Shown here in pieces: positions 35,079 to 48,013 of a stretch of 64,000 nucleotides of DNA (its first letter is position 1; each line of letters begins with the position of its first letter). The DNA lies in contig NW_027467782.1 of NCBI RefSeq assembly GCF_004210375.1, forward strand, positions 23,353,276 through 23,417,275. The letters are read 5' to 3'. Source of the DNA: Tachypleus tridentatus. Taxonomy: Eukaryota; Arthropoda; Merostomata; Xiphosura; Limulidae. Below the pieces are notes generated by a model. The model saw only the letters and a program-made list of their open reading frames with translations. It was not told where the DNA came from and did not search any database. The position numbers and the translations under genes were made by a program.

Positions 35079-36843
35079 CTGAAATTAAAATAGTTACATC
35101 ACCTTTTTACAATAGATGAATGTAACTGAACTGTATCCATGTTGAGAGTAACAAGATAAAACACTTCAATGCTGTGGTGTGTGATTTACATGAAGCAGAC
35201 TTTGAACACTTGATTTTATTCACCCAAAGAATATCAGTGACCTAAGTATTGAAAAACACACAAAAATTATGAAAACTAATTTAATATTAAAGATAGCTAT
35301 GTACAGTATAATAATTCATGCTTTCAGTTAATATGTACACAATACTTGTACCATATACTTGTTACAAAAGTTGTTTTAATTCATTTAAAGTTATAAAAAC
35401 AGATAAAATGTCCAAACATGCATTTTTAAAATGTATAAAAATAACATTCAATAAAGTTACAGTAATATAATAACTTATGCTTTTTGTTTTGAATGAGTTT
35501 TAACTATGTAAATAATTTCATTGTACTTATAAAGCCAATTATTGTTGGTTAGTCACAATTATCTACCTGATTTATGTCTCTCTAAGTGTTATAACTGCAA
35601 AACTCATATGCAATAAAATTGTATTTCTTTCCAACCACTCCTAAAATATTTAAATCTCACTGATAAAGAATAAATATTTATAATTACAAGTTGTACATAA
35701 ATTTTAGTGCCAGACCTTAAACAAATACTGAAAATAAATATTTATAACCTTAAATGGGTGAAATTGTGAAACTGATGTTCCACACTTTAGAAATTCTTTT
35801 ATATATGACTAATGCTAAAAAATTCCTTACTTATGTCAGGATTTCAAAGTCATGGAAATGTATCTCTAAAAGTAGAAAGCAAAGAGGTTCCATCTTTAAA
35901 CACATTTAAGACTACATATCAAGAGCAATATTAATATGGTATAATACATCATGATGTATTTCAGTTTCTATATAATACATAAGGTATAAAAACCATAATA
36001 ATTCTGAAAAGTATTTTAACTTTTCTTGAATAACTCAGTCTGAAAGATTCAACTTATCTTATTATTTGCTATTTCTAAGAAATAAAATCTTAAAAAACCT
36101 TTATGACCTACTTAGACAGCCAGATCATTGACGCATCCAAAGATAATCTGTATTAAAAACACTTTATGTAGTAATTCTTAAAAGTCTTCAGTTAACTATA
36201 AAATCCTATGTTTTTTAGTACTATTAAACCTCACATTGACATATTCTCCTGCTCATTTTACACCACTTCAAAACAAGCAAAAGCAACACTGGAAAAAAAG
36301 AAAAATCTTTGTATTTATATGTTTACAAAAACATGCCATATCAACATGTAGGGGGAGGTTAAGTGATTAACAATATATCACGCATTTCATGATGACGACA
36401 AACCAACTTGAAGTAAAAATGTATTTCAGAACAACTGTTGCAAACTCCTCCTTTGTTGATCTGAATATAACCTAAGAAGGTCAAAACATTGTTTTCAGTT
36501 TTATTTTGGTATAACCAGTTGTCCTGAGATACATATCATGTACTTGTTATGTTGAAAGTCATACAACAATAGGAATATACAAATTTCAGAATTTCTTGCT
36601 CACACTCTCTATTGAATTACATAGAAATAACTTATGGGAAAGCTAGTCTAATCTAGCTTTTGTATTAGGTACAATTAAGATAATAAACTTTACTCCATAC
36701 ACAAATTACACTGCACAACAATTTTTCTTTTAAATGTTTTGCTTCCTGAAAAGGTTTTGCTGATTGTGACAGGTACCTGGTGGGTATGCACAAATACAGT
36801 TTTGGTTTTGCTTCATCATGTGGAAACTTTGAGAAATAAACAG
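35079..36843. other. AT-rich non-coding DNA
   Basis: No supportable gene, RNA or bounded repeat. Confidence 0.5.
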
Positions 36844-37210
36844 TTAATTGTTTACTGGCAATAACTTATTTAATTGTGTTAATGTTTGTAATATGCTGTT
36901 AAGTTCAACATAATTAAAAGTGTTTTGCTCCTGATTTTTGTTTGTATTCAATGTCCGGTGCATCACGTTGCAGTGTCCAACAGTAGTCAGCAAGCATTGA
37001 CAAATTCCAGTTGCCCTGATACTGTTTTCCCATGGTAGCAAAACTGAAGATTTCAACGAAACTGTACGTAATGGGCAAATTTGGATATGATTTTTGTGTT
37101 CAGCAGCCAAAACTCTACAAGGAACACCCAACAGTGTTCAAGAATCAAAAAACTTTGTTGTGCAGTGTTATCTAACATTAACTTCATTCTCCACAAGCAA
37201 GGAAAAGTGA
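36844..37210 (-). other. Coding-like TE remnant, unclassified
   Basis: On the minus strand one frame reads GNWNLSMLADYCWTLQRDAP followed by DIEYKQKSG. I associate this ADYCWTL-R-D arrangement from memory with repetitive uncharacterised proteins of arachnid genomes. The frame is broken by stops and a shift near 37100. Confidence 0.35.
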
Positions 37211-37339
37211 CAGAAAAAAACCTATTTCATAATATAAAGAGTAGTATTTTACCTTTCTGTGTTGTTACAGATTTGAATATCAAGTTCAGGTCCTCAATTT
37301 CCTTCCTACTTGTTGATCTACCTGAGGTAATGTGAGTAG

Positions 37340-39250
37340 AGTGTGATTACTCTTCTACTACCAACAATTTGTTTGAACCTTTGTATCAATAACTTCAATA
37401 AACATTGCATACTATTTCATTGATTAAGTGAACAAATCATGCATTACAAAGATAATTAGAGTTTTAAAGTATTCAAAATATATTATCTGATACATGTTCA
37501 TTAAAAATAATGTGACAGCTGTTAAGATGAAAACTACACTGTGAATTTGACATTAATGTGGTACTTCTAAGATTACTATATGGAAGTATGATTTTACAAA
37601 GCCTTTCATACTGTTTTTGTTCCTACTTTCCTGCAGACAATGTTGATGATAATTATGAAATTACAAAGTGTTAAAGACATGTTAAAAGGCCATCACAAAA
37701 TTTTGCAGTTTCAAACACTGGTAAAAGTTAAGGTAGCCTTGGATACCTGGTTGGACTGTAATATTTTGAATGCTAATGCACTGTCTTCTCATGAAGTTTA
37801 TAAGAACTGACCACACCTTTTCAGCATGATATTAAAGCAGTAAAATAAGATAAATAACACCCAGAATTTGCCTTTATCAGACCCAACTTAAATACATCTG
37901 ATCTATTCAGGATGTGTGTGTGTGTGTGTGTGTTGGTGTGCATCACCACTGAATATACCCCAAATCAGTCATTTTCTGACCTCAACAAAGTATTTGGTTA
38001 TTTCAAAAACATATTTGATACACTAGCCAAAGAATACTATAAAAAAACAGAAACAAGAAACAGTCTCATCTTTACCTGACACACCATCTCATGTGCACCA
38101 GACAAAACAATATCACCAAACAAGAAGCATCACAATGTAATTGAAAAAACAATTAGTCAACATGACTGTAATCCATCATTACTACACAACCTGTGTGAGG
38201 TCACTCACACAATCAGCAGAAATTCACAAGTAGCATGGAAATTTCTAAGGCAGACATAAAAAGACAGCTTTCTGTGCAAGACGTGAACTGCCTCTAAAAA
38301 GATTAATTTTTGATTACTGAATATTGAAAATAGTAATAATTGGACACACAAGTTGATTATTTTCATAAAATTAATTCATTACTTTGCATGAAACTAACTG
38401 ATATAATCAATTCTCATAGGAATACAATTGTATTTCATTCTGATTAAGAAATTTTGAAATTTAACCATGAATCTTGCAACAATAAGTTATTTTACGGTCT
38501 GGCCTAAAGCTAAGCAATGTAAATCTAAATCTAAAATAGTCAAAGTGAGAAAAAAATAGTGCCACCATCAATACAGATACCAATTTATTTTAGTTTCTGG
38601 TCAAACACGTTAAAATTACAATTGGTTGATATAAATAAATCAACTTTTTTTAGACTGTTTGCAAATTTTTAACACTGCTTCCACAAGCCAGACACCCAGG
38701 ATTTGTGCTGAATGACTGCCCTTAATAAATAACATCATTCTAGAATGAGCTAAAACTCACTTTTAGAGTTTTCAGGTTGAACAAAAATCTCCCACAAAGT
38801 TTTATGAAAAAAAAAAATGCAGATTTAGTAATGCTATTCCAAGTTTTTGACTCCCATAGCACACAGTGGTAAACTTGGAAGATGTGTATGTTGTGTTATT
38901 GACTATTTGCTTTAATTCTTGCTTTTAGTTTTCAAAGTAGATACAAAATCCACGACCTTCATATCAGTGGGACAGTTCTCATCTAGCTATTTCAAAAGTT
39001 TGTTCTTCAATCTATCCTTCATTTCTTTAAACATCATTGACTAGCATATCAGTGCAAGTATAACTTCTCTGGCAAAACTTGTTGCATATTACTGGCATAT
39101 GAGAATAGTTTTGTATCATCAGATTTCATTGTATTTCCAGTCATGTTCATAAGATCATCTGGATCTCATGGAAGTAACATAGTACAAAGAATCCTTAATC
39201 CTGCCATGGAGAATGCAAGCAATCAACTGTTCTTTTCAAGAGCACTGAAA
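37340..39250. other. Non-coding DNA with a GT microsatellite
   Basis: It contains (GT)n at 37914-37932. There is no supportable exon. Confidence 0.5.
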
Positions 39251-39251
39251 C

Positions 39252-39640
39252 TTGATGCTTTTCATAGAGCTTCTTGATTTGAAAAGTTTAATGTTGTTGT
39301 GGATTCAATACCAAATTGAATCGGCATTGCTCCTGTGCCATGTTGAAATACCACAACAATGTCTTGCTTTTACACTTCAATTCTTGGATAATCTGCATCA
39401 TTCATTCAGTGTCACAAACTCCATGGGATCCTCAGAAGTACTGCTAGGCATTTCATCTTCATCACTCTCCAGTGGAATAGATGAATCAGTCCTTCCTTTT
39501 CTCTTTCTTCATACTTATAATTTACCTTGCAGCTCTTTCACACCTGTTTTTTATGCAATTTTGACCTCTAAGTCTGAACCATTGCATCTACACTGTCACT
39601 TTGAACTTACAAGCTACTTTCTTCTTTTCCTGTATTAATG
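39252..39640. other. Open frame without recognisable content
   Basis: A plus-strand frame of 128 codons (39252-39638) is rich in Leu, Ser and Phe. It looks like the antisense of a decayed acidic coding sequence on the minus strand. No family was recognised on either strand. Confidence 0.25.
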
Positions 39641-41183
39641 TTACTTTATCAATAGAGGATCAGTATACTTAATCACTGAATGTTGTAGCATGTTGTTTTG
39701 TGGCCAGCTGCAGATCCAGTTTTAACAAACTGTGTAACAGTTGTCTGTTTTTTGGCTAATGAGATTTTGGTAAAAGCATCAGCCAATAAACAAAATATCC
39801 AGATTGACAGCAATGTACAATTATCTACCCATATTGTTTCTGGTCTTGTATCTGAATTTGTTTTAATGAAAAACTATTTAATATTATAAAAAATAGTTTT
39901 TCATAGTTTAAAACTTTCACATAAAAAGTCACTAAAGCAATTAAATTAAAAGGAAAAGTACTTGTCCTATTAAGCACTCTTGATGATTTACTCGCTACTT
40001 CACATGGACAAGTGACAGTGAGAATAAAACCATAATAATTTGTAGGACTCACTCAACAACTGGAAAAGCCTTTTTTCTTATTACGATAGAGCCACAATTC
40101 AAAGTGACAGGACATGCATTTATTTCACCATTGCCTTTAAAGTTTAAAAATCGTAAATTTACAATTTATGTTGTCCCTACTTATGAGTTATATACTAATA
40201 ATTTCATTTTAAAATATTGTCCAAATCTACTTACATTGAACATTTGTAATAATATTGCAGATACTACTTATAATTAGCATGAACAATTATTATGTGGCTA
40301 ACTAACTCATTTTTGTATTAACACTCACAGACTGGAATTAGGCTCAGCCGCTACGGTAAATTCAAGTCACAGTATATTACTTTAAAGTCCAAATATTGCA
40401 TTAGTTACAATTTACATAATTCAGAATTTCAATGCCTATTTATACAACAATAAAATTGTTTTACTTTGATATATTTCATTCTTCTGATCAACTTTCTTTC
40501 CTGGTTCGTTTAGTTTTTCCTTTAGAGACATCACTTCACTAAATTAAAACTATAAAATTGTCAGTTTCCCGCGTTGTCAGCTATCCATATGTGTTATCAA
40601 GCGACCTCTACAGTTTCGAACAAAGAGTACAACGGAGTCTGCAAGAAAGTTCTCGTCATATTAAGAAAATAAAAAAGCATACGTATGTTTATATTCTTAT
40701 AATTGTTAGTAGAACAGAATATTTTGAAATATTAGTAGTATTATTAGGTTAAAAGGTGAGAAATAGGACATGACTGATATCATAATAGTTGTCTCCAGAT
40801 CCTAAGATAAGTAATTAATATGATTTTAATCTGTAATTTTTGATATTGCATTAGTTCTGGAACTAGCGCTCATACCCACGAAATGTGTAAAGCTAAAATT
40901 CCATGTCGGATACTGATAAAACTCAAAGCTGGTAGTAGAGGTAGTTGTACGTTAATTATTGCAAATACAAATTATAAATTAAAGTTTTTCAAAGTGTGTA
41001 TGAGATTGGGATAAATGGCTCATTTATTATCTGAGTTCACAATATTTTGTGACACAATAACTTGTAAGTTACTCAAAATTTCGAATAGAAAGACTTGCAT
41101 TTTCAAAGCAGTATATTTTAATTTTAGATTATAACATAGTTTAGTAACAAACTTTTCAAATATTTGTTGGACATCAGTTTGTT
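39641..41183. other. Non-coding DNA
   Basis: No supportable feature. The region 40500-40700 is less AT-rich and includes CCCGCGTTG, but there is no convincing exon. Confidence 0.45.
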
Positions 41184-41312
41184 TGTTTAGAATTAAGCAC
41201 AAAGCTGCACAATGGGCTCTCTGTGCTCTGTCCACCATGGGCATCGAAACCCAGATTTTAGTGGTGTGAGTCTGCAGACATACCGTTGTGCCATTAGGGG
41301 CTTGGACATCAG
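41184..41312 (-). mobile_element. Short tRNA-related SINE (type 2)
   Basis: On the plus strand it reads AATTAAGCACAAAGCTGCAC, then TCTGTGCTCTGTCCACCATG, then CATCGAAACCCAG (B box in reverse) and TGTGCCATTAGGGGC. Confidence 0.65.
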
Positions 41313-42667
41313 TATGAGCACTTTTCTAACATCTAAATTGTATTTTATTAGGTGTCAGTTTAGTCCTCAAATGTTACCTAAGAGTATTAATAATAGACAT
41401 AATACATTTAGCAGATTAAGTAAAAATATTAATTCTTAAATCTTTTGTCTTTGATTGATAATGTAGTAAACTGCTGTTGTGGCATATAACACAACTCATT
41501 AAGGATATTCATTTGGAGCATTCTTGGAAATTTCACACACATACATTTATATTCTTGTGGGATCACTGGCCATTAATAGGAAGCCAAAGGGTCTGATATT
41601 ACTGAAGATGAAAACATTTTTAAATTGTTCAGTTACTTATTTTGCTTATGCTTGTGATTTTTTTGGATAAAATACAAATAATTTTCACAATAAAATGTTA
41701 TTACTTAACTTTCAAATATATGCACATTTTATAGAAATTTAATATAAAAACATTTTCACTATTTCAGTGTTAATTTGATAAAATACGTATACACTGAATA
41801 TACTTTATATGTGTATATATACAGTCATAAAGTATAGCAGTTTATAAAATAATTTTAAAAAATATTTTGAGTATAATATTTTTATCGTTTGAGTAATCTA
41901 TGATTATACAAGATAACAGTACACTCTCACATAACTTTGAAAGGTATTTTTTTCAACATTTAATTATTTTTCTATTGTAAATAATATGATATGATGATGG
42001 ATTTTTAATGAATCTTTGTATGCATTGGAGCCTTTTTAACAATAAAATATTGTTTTCACTGCATAATACTCCTGTCTTACAGGTAAATATCAGTTATTCT
42101 CTTTGAAATGAAACATCTGTTTTCAATTGCCTAACTTTAAACTTCATACAACTTTTGAACCACTTACTTAATCAAATGAGATTCTGGTTCTTATTCCATA
42201 GTATCAACTATTATTTGTATCTTGATAAAATTATTGCAAATATTAACAACAAAGGCACCATATATAAATATGTTTGGAATCCCATTAGAAAATAATGGTG
42301 GTGTGAAGGTTTAACATTATTTAAGTATGATTATTTACACACATTGAAAAACCTTCAGTAGTCTAATGTATTTGACTGAGGTGAAAAAAGCTAAAATAAT
42401 TAAGTATCCTTTTTTTAGAGAATATATAATTTGAAAACAAGAAGGCAATTTTAACCTTGATATAAGATTTTGATTTGGGCTACCATTGCATTTAATAGCT
42501 TATAAGTCTTACTGGCATACAACAACTACAGTAGTGGTTGGAATACTATTGATGTCAGTAGTTTGTTATAACAACAGTTTTATGATATGAAGTTTGTGAA
42601 TGCTAACTTAGAAAAGGTATTCACTCCATAACAACTGTTATACAAGTGTTCATTGTCTGTTCCCTAG
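41313..42667. other. AT-rich non-coding DNA
   Basis: No supportable feature. Confidence 0.5.
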
Positions 42668-42770
42668 TAGGACAGAGGTAAGTCTTTGAATTTATAATGC
42701 TAAAATCAGGGTTTTGGTTCCCCTTGGTGGACACAGCAGATAGCCCATTGTTGCTTTGCTATAACAAAAC
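42668..42770 (+). mobile_element. Short tRNA-related SINE (type 2)
   Basis: It reads GTAGGACAGAGGTAAGTC, then TTTTGGTTCCCCTTGGTGG and ACACAGCAGATAGCCCATTG, ending at an AACAAAACAAAC tail. Confidence 0.6.
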
Positions 42771-44230
42771 AAACACATTCTGTCTGATATGTTAAGAATA
42801 TTATCAACCTCCACTCACCATATTGTCTGACTGAAATTATATATGAATGAAATCATTAGATCATCAATGCATGTAATAAACCTTTGAAGTCAATAGTACA
42901 TGTAGTTTTGAAAATAATTAATGCATTCAGAGGGAGATTTTAAGTTTCTAACTTGTTATATTATATTCTTAAAGTTTATTTGCAATTTTGAAAAAATTCA
43001 AATCTAAACCAAATCGTTTAGAAATAGTAGATATTATATTTTTGCCTAAAAACATTGGATGAATTTTTATTTCTTTAAAAGTTATAGAAGTTGCTGTTTA
43101 AGAGATGTTTTTTTGTAGGAAAGACAAATAAAAAGTTCACTGACATAGGTTTTAGTATTAAATGATAAAGATAAAAAAACAAACAAACATGCAAATCAGT
43201 AACATATTGCAATGATGTAAGGAAAACACTGGGTAAAAAAAATTAGTTAAAGAAAAACAAAATATAGGAGTTTGAGAGTGTTTATAAGAGGATAACTTAT
43301 TGTTTAATTTTAAAAGTATAATAAAGAGAACAGACTACTAATATTCATCACTGGTACAACTCACCATTTCAAACAATATAATATTCCTCTTCCACTAATG
43401 GTTAGTGTTTAACCTTCCAGTCCTTTTTACCTCAAAATTGATATCTGTAATGTTAAACATCATTTTTCTTGATCATTTAGTGGGGGTGTGTACAAAGAAA
43501 GCATTCTCATATCAAGAATTTTAACTTACATTCTTAGTCCAGTGAATAATGTCACTCCTTGACCTTTGTTCACTGACAGCATTGGTCATGAAACATTTTC
43601 AATGATTATCATACTTGGTCAACCAGGAATATTTTAGTTATAACCCATTTAACCTGGACACTATATACAGTACTAAAACATAGTAAGGAGTGGATCCACT
43701 GAGATCTTACTATACCAGTTAAGTGTCTCCTTTATTTCAATTAATTTTATCGCTACCCCAATGCACCAATTCTTTAATGATTTTTATTTTACGATTTTCC
43801 AATCTTAATTCAGTCCAACCCTTTTTAAAACAAATAGATTTACTTTAGTTTCCCAGATTCGATTATTTTATTACTGTGATTTTATCTGAATTTTTTTCAG
43901 TCTTCAAATTCTGCAGTATTCTCTATTTCTGTTTCCAAAACTTAGTTTACTTCAAATGTTTAGAGTTCCCAAGTTTATGTTGAAAATACTGTATTCAGTT
44001 AGAGAGAGAAAATGATACTTTTCTATAGACCTTTACAAAGCAGAATAATTAGGATAAAGAACATTTTTGAGTCAAATCTAACACATAGTACCTTAGTACA
44101 CACCCACACTATCCCCTTACTATGTGTGCAAAGTTTTAGGTTCTCTTCTCTTGGATGCATTGCAGTCAGACATACAACTCGTCATAATGTTTATGGCTAA
44201 CTCTATGTAACCAAGTTATCCAGCTCAGAC
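42771..44230. other. AT-rich non-coding DNA
   Basis: No supportable feature. The open frame at 44012-44200 is of chance size. Confidence 0.5.
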
Positions 44231-44635
44231 AGTTCTTCTTTTAGTTTGGCTCTTAAAACGTGTAAAGAGATAAACTGTTGTTTCATGAACCGAAACCAGA
44301 AGTGTGTTAGTTTGGTGCCAAATCTTCTCACTACCTCCATATGATCATTCCAACGTACTGGTCATTCTGAAAGTCCGTTGACTAATGAAACTAAAGTGGT
44401 GACCTGAAAATGAACATGTCCAGTAACGTAAGAGACTGTACATTTTCACTAATGACAGCACCAGAAACAAACTCCTACGGTCAAGATTCTAAAGGTTGTC
44501 TTGTGGTCTTTCTACAAAACACGGTGATGTTTCCTTCTTCACCATTCAATAACTTTATTGGTGCTATCTTCCTCATAGTTCCCGGGACCTACTAAAGCTA
44601 CATCTTGTAATGTTCTTTGGAGAAACACAGTAAGC
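44230..44635 (-). pseudogene. Coding-like but frame-broken sequence, unidentified
   Basis: On the minus strand, successive frames read LQRTLQDVALVGPGNYEED (about 44615-44560), EEGNITVFCRKTTRQPLES (about 44540-44485), and then NDHMEVVRRFGTKLTHFW with FRFMKQQFISLHVLRAKLKE (about 44350-44240). GC content is higher than the flanks. The pieces look like one protein broken by at least two frame changes and several stops, with no intron between them. That suits a processed pseudogene or TE remnant. I do not recognise the protein. Confidence 0.5.
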
Positions 44636-45313
44636 CAAAAATTAAAAAAAAAAAAACAGGTAAAGAACTAACTATACCTTAGTAACGAATGACACCATAT
44701 GAACTAGATGTACTTCCAAACTAAAATTAAAAGAAACAAGTATTTTCATTTCTTGCTTTTATAGTTCATTTGCCATGCTGTGTTCTAGCCAAGAGAGTGC
44801 ATAATTCTACTCGTGATTCATAGCATGCGTACGTTTTACTGATTTTTAGTACTCGTCTGGATAAATAGTAACCAATGTTCATATCTTTAGTATTTGCTTA
44901 GATAAACAATCATCTATGTTCTGATCGTTAGTATTTTCCTGGATAGATACTGTTGTGTGTTACGATCCTTAGCACTTGCCTGATTAAAAATATGCTCAAA
45001 TTACGTTTTCTTACAATAAATAGTTACAGGTGCTCGTATATCACTCTATAGTCTTAAATACATTGTTCCCAAACTTCTGATCTGTAACAGTTGGGGGTTG
45101 TGAGTAATAAAATACATCCAAATATTAGTACTATGATCACATTAAAATTTAACATTAATCCTTCTCTCTAAATATTCCACTTCTATAAATACACTATAAA
45201 ACTGAATACGCACGTTTCGAACCCAAGAACTTTCATTTTGAGATCAAGTACAAGGTTAGAGGTCGTGAATCGCTGCACTACACTTTTCTGATAACTTATA
45301 TACAGCTGTTGTG
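44636..45313. other. Non-coding DNA
   Basis: It starts with a run of A. A decayed motif around GATAAATA / TTTAGTATTTGC recurs three times between 44850 and 44990, a weak tandem pattern. No gene. Confidence 0.4.
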
Positions 45314-45567
45314 TACTTGGTATGATCTTGTGTTTAAGGCGCTCAACTCTGAATTTAATGGTCATAGGTTTGAATCGCCGTCACCAAAAATACTTGTCTT
45401 TTCATCCATGGGGCATTATATGTGACGGTCAGTCCCATTATTTGTTAGTGAAAGCATAGTCTAAGAGTTGGTGGTGGATGGTGTTTAGCTATCTTTCCTC
45501 TAGTTTATGGTTGCTAAATTATGAAAAGTAAGTAGAGATAGCCCTTGTCCTGCTTTTCGCAAAATTC
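45314..45567 (+). mobile_element. tRNA-derived SINE (type 1), diverged
   Basis: It reads TGTTTAAGGCGCTCAACTC, AGGTTTGAATCGCCGTCAC (B box), ATTATATGTGACGGTCAGTC, and ends near TTTTCGCAAAATTC. Confidence 0.85.
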
Positions 45568-45582
45568 AAACCAATGCGATAT

Positions 45583-45672
45583 GTCTGTAGAGTTAGAAGG
45601 CTAGACACCAGGTTTCGATATCCGTGGTGGGCAGAGTACGGATAGCTCATTGTGCAGTTTTGTACTTAACTT
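45583..45672 (+). mobile_element. Short tRNA-related SINE (type 2) fragment
   Basis: It reads AGGTTTCGATATCCGTGG, then GGGCAGAGTACGGATAGCTC. Confidence 0.6.
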
Positions 45673-45723
45673 CAACCATTTTAAACCACATTTTATGTGT
45701 TTCCTATCCTCCGCTTGGGGTGA

Positions 45724-45992
45724 TTTGTTTTTGAATTTCGCGCAAAGCTACTTGAGCGCTATCTGCGCTAGCCGTCCATAATTTAGCAGTGTAAGACTAG
45801 AGAAAAGGCAGCTAATCATCACCACCCACCGCCAACTCTTTGGCTAGTCTTTATCAACAAATAGTGGGATTGACCGTCACATTATAACGCCCCAGGGCAA
45901 AAAGGGCGAGCATGTTTGGTGCGATGGGGTTTCGATTCCGCGACCCTCTGATTACAAGTGGAACGCCTCAACCCACTTGGCCATGTCAGGCC
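45724..45992 (-). mobile_element. tRNA-derived SINE (type 1), near full length
   Basis: The tail end on the plus strand reads TTTGAATTTCGCGCAAAGC. The reverse-complemented head includes GGGGTTTCGATTCCGCGACC and CTTGGCCATGTCAGG. It lies 50 bp from a type 2 fragment and 150 bp from an oppositely oriented type 1 copy. Confidence 0.92.
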
Positions 45993-47016
45993 ACGCATAA
46001 ATGAAGAAACAATAAACTTATACTATAAGAAGGCTTATTTCTTTTCGAAACATGTACAGCCTAGAGTAAAAGACAAAAGAAAAGATATAACATTGTTTCA
46101 CAGACTATTTAGACAGAGTATTAGTGCTGAATCTAAGTTAAATGGACGACAACTATTGTAGAAACAAAAGTGTAGAGGAAGACGTTTCGATATAAGATTT
46201 CACCGTCCATTCAACTGTGTTTCAAAAAATATAATAGTTTGTGGGTTAAGCTTGACCGAGTGATTTATATTCGGGCAATGCATCTAAAGATCCATAGTTC
46301 ACGTTTCACCTAAATAAAAGCGCGCCAATAGTTTTAATAGTGGCAGTGAGATTGAAAAATTCGAATAAAGCAATTTCAGAGTCGATAGTAAATGCTGCTC
46401 GTATCTGTCTATCAGTTCAAAATTAGGGAAAGCTAGCACAGAGACCTCTTGCGTACTTATGTTCAAATATCCAAGTAAAACAAAATTTCGTTTTGTCGCG
46501 TCAATAATAGTTCAGCGAGCTTTGACACTAAAGTCAGGAATTCGATTTCTCGCTGTAGACAAAAAGTATAAAGTAAAATATGTAGCTTTGTGCTAACCTG
46601 AGAAACAAACAAACAATCGTTTTGTTACATTTCACTGTAGACACCACACTGTTAAAAATAATTATAAACCATATTCCCAGCTATAAAATTCAAACCCAAA
46701 ACAGTGTTATTAGTTACTTTCTTAAAAATAATGACAGAAATCTTCAGTAGTTGGCTCTGTTCACAAACAGCAACAGATGAAATCATAGTAAACAAGACCC
46801 TAACCGTCACAAACTCACTTCGATATAGATTTATTACTAAATCATTGTTGCATCTGATAGATACCGCACCCTGCGATTTTTTTATCTGATATTGATGTAT
46901 GACGTTATGGGCTCAAACACTCACATCTCGCTCTCCTAATTTCAATTGATTTTAATTATTTTATTGCTCTTGAATTTCTTCATGTGAGACTGACGTGTGG
47001 AGGTTAAAACTGACAG
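45993..47016. other. Non-coding DNA with a SINE type 2 fragment
   Basis: A fragment at about 46510-46615 (CAGCGAGCTTTGACACTAAA, then GTAGCTTTGTGCTAACC and an AACAAACAAAC tail) is a decayed type 2 SINE. Otherwise nothing. Confidence 0.45.
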
Positions 47017-47096
47017 TCAGTGTTCCAACCACAATGTGGTTTCTACGTCATCAGTCAGTGTTTCCAACCACAATGTGGGTTCTACGTCATCAATCA
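47017..47096. repeat. Two-copy 40-bp tandem duplication
   Basis: GTGTTCCAACCACAATGTGG and TTTCTACGTCATCA recur directly with one-base changes. Confidence 0.85.
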
Positions 47097-48013
47097 CCTT
47101 CCAAATCAGTTTATATATCACATTACAGCCTGTATCCTGGGGATCCTTTTAATTGGTGCAGCGTCTTTGATTTTGTTTGATTTATTTTTGTTTATTACAA
47201 ACATATGTTATACAGTATATTAATTAGAGAAATGTAAACTAATTTGTTATCGATAAATGCTATACCTATGAAAATTTATAAATGTAAAATCTTCCATGCA
47301 AATTAAATGTAGAACTGTTTGTTTATTTTTGTTTAAAGTTAGCTACACAAATACACAATGGGCTATCTGTGGCTGCCCATCACGCTTACCTAAACTTATT
47401 TTCTAGCATTATAAGTCCACAGAAATATAGAAGTGAAAGTCATTGAGTCATTGGTTAAGTAACACACATTAACATATACCTGCATAAAACATAGTGGAAT
47501 TTTATATAAGTAAAAAAAAATAACGTATTTAAAAATGTAAAATATGCCATATATCTGAAGTCTTATTTTATAATGGAGTAAAACTACATTTACTAAAACC
47601 ATAGTGTGTTGTTGTTTTCAATCATAAGATACTTTTAAAGTGACTCTAAAAACGAAAACTATAAATCTAGTGTTATAATATAAAAAGATCAATGTTGACA
47701 CTTCGTCTTGTGGTGATGGCATCACTTCTAGCAGCACGCCCTCTGACATTAGTGACATGATCATATAATGCTGCCTGATAACATCCTCGTTTTTGGAAAA
47801 ACATGGGTTTTCATATTAAGTATTTGAAAAAAAGTTGATATTAAATTTGGTTATTACTCCAACTTGTATATTAATTATTGTAATTTTGCATATCACATAC
47901 ATATCCATCACCTAATTAATTTATTAATATTTAATTAAATAAAGTATTACTTAGATATTAATTAAGAATTTGCACTTCACCATATATTAATCACATTATT
48001 AATTAATCTTTAA
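47097..48013. other. Non-coding DNA, very TTAA-rich at the right
   Basis: A minus-strand SINE type 2 fragment lies at about 47315-47395 (ACACAATGGGCTATCTGTGG). The stretch 47870-48030 is dense in TTAAT motifs. Confidence 0.5.
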
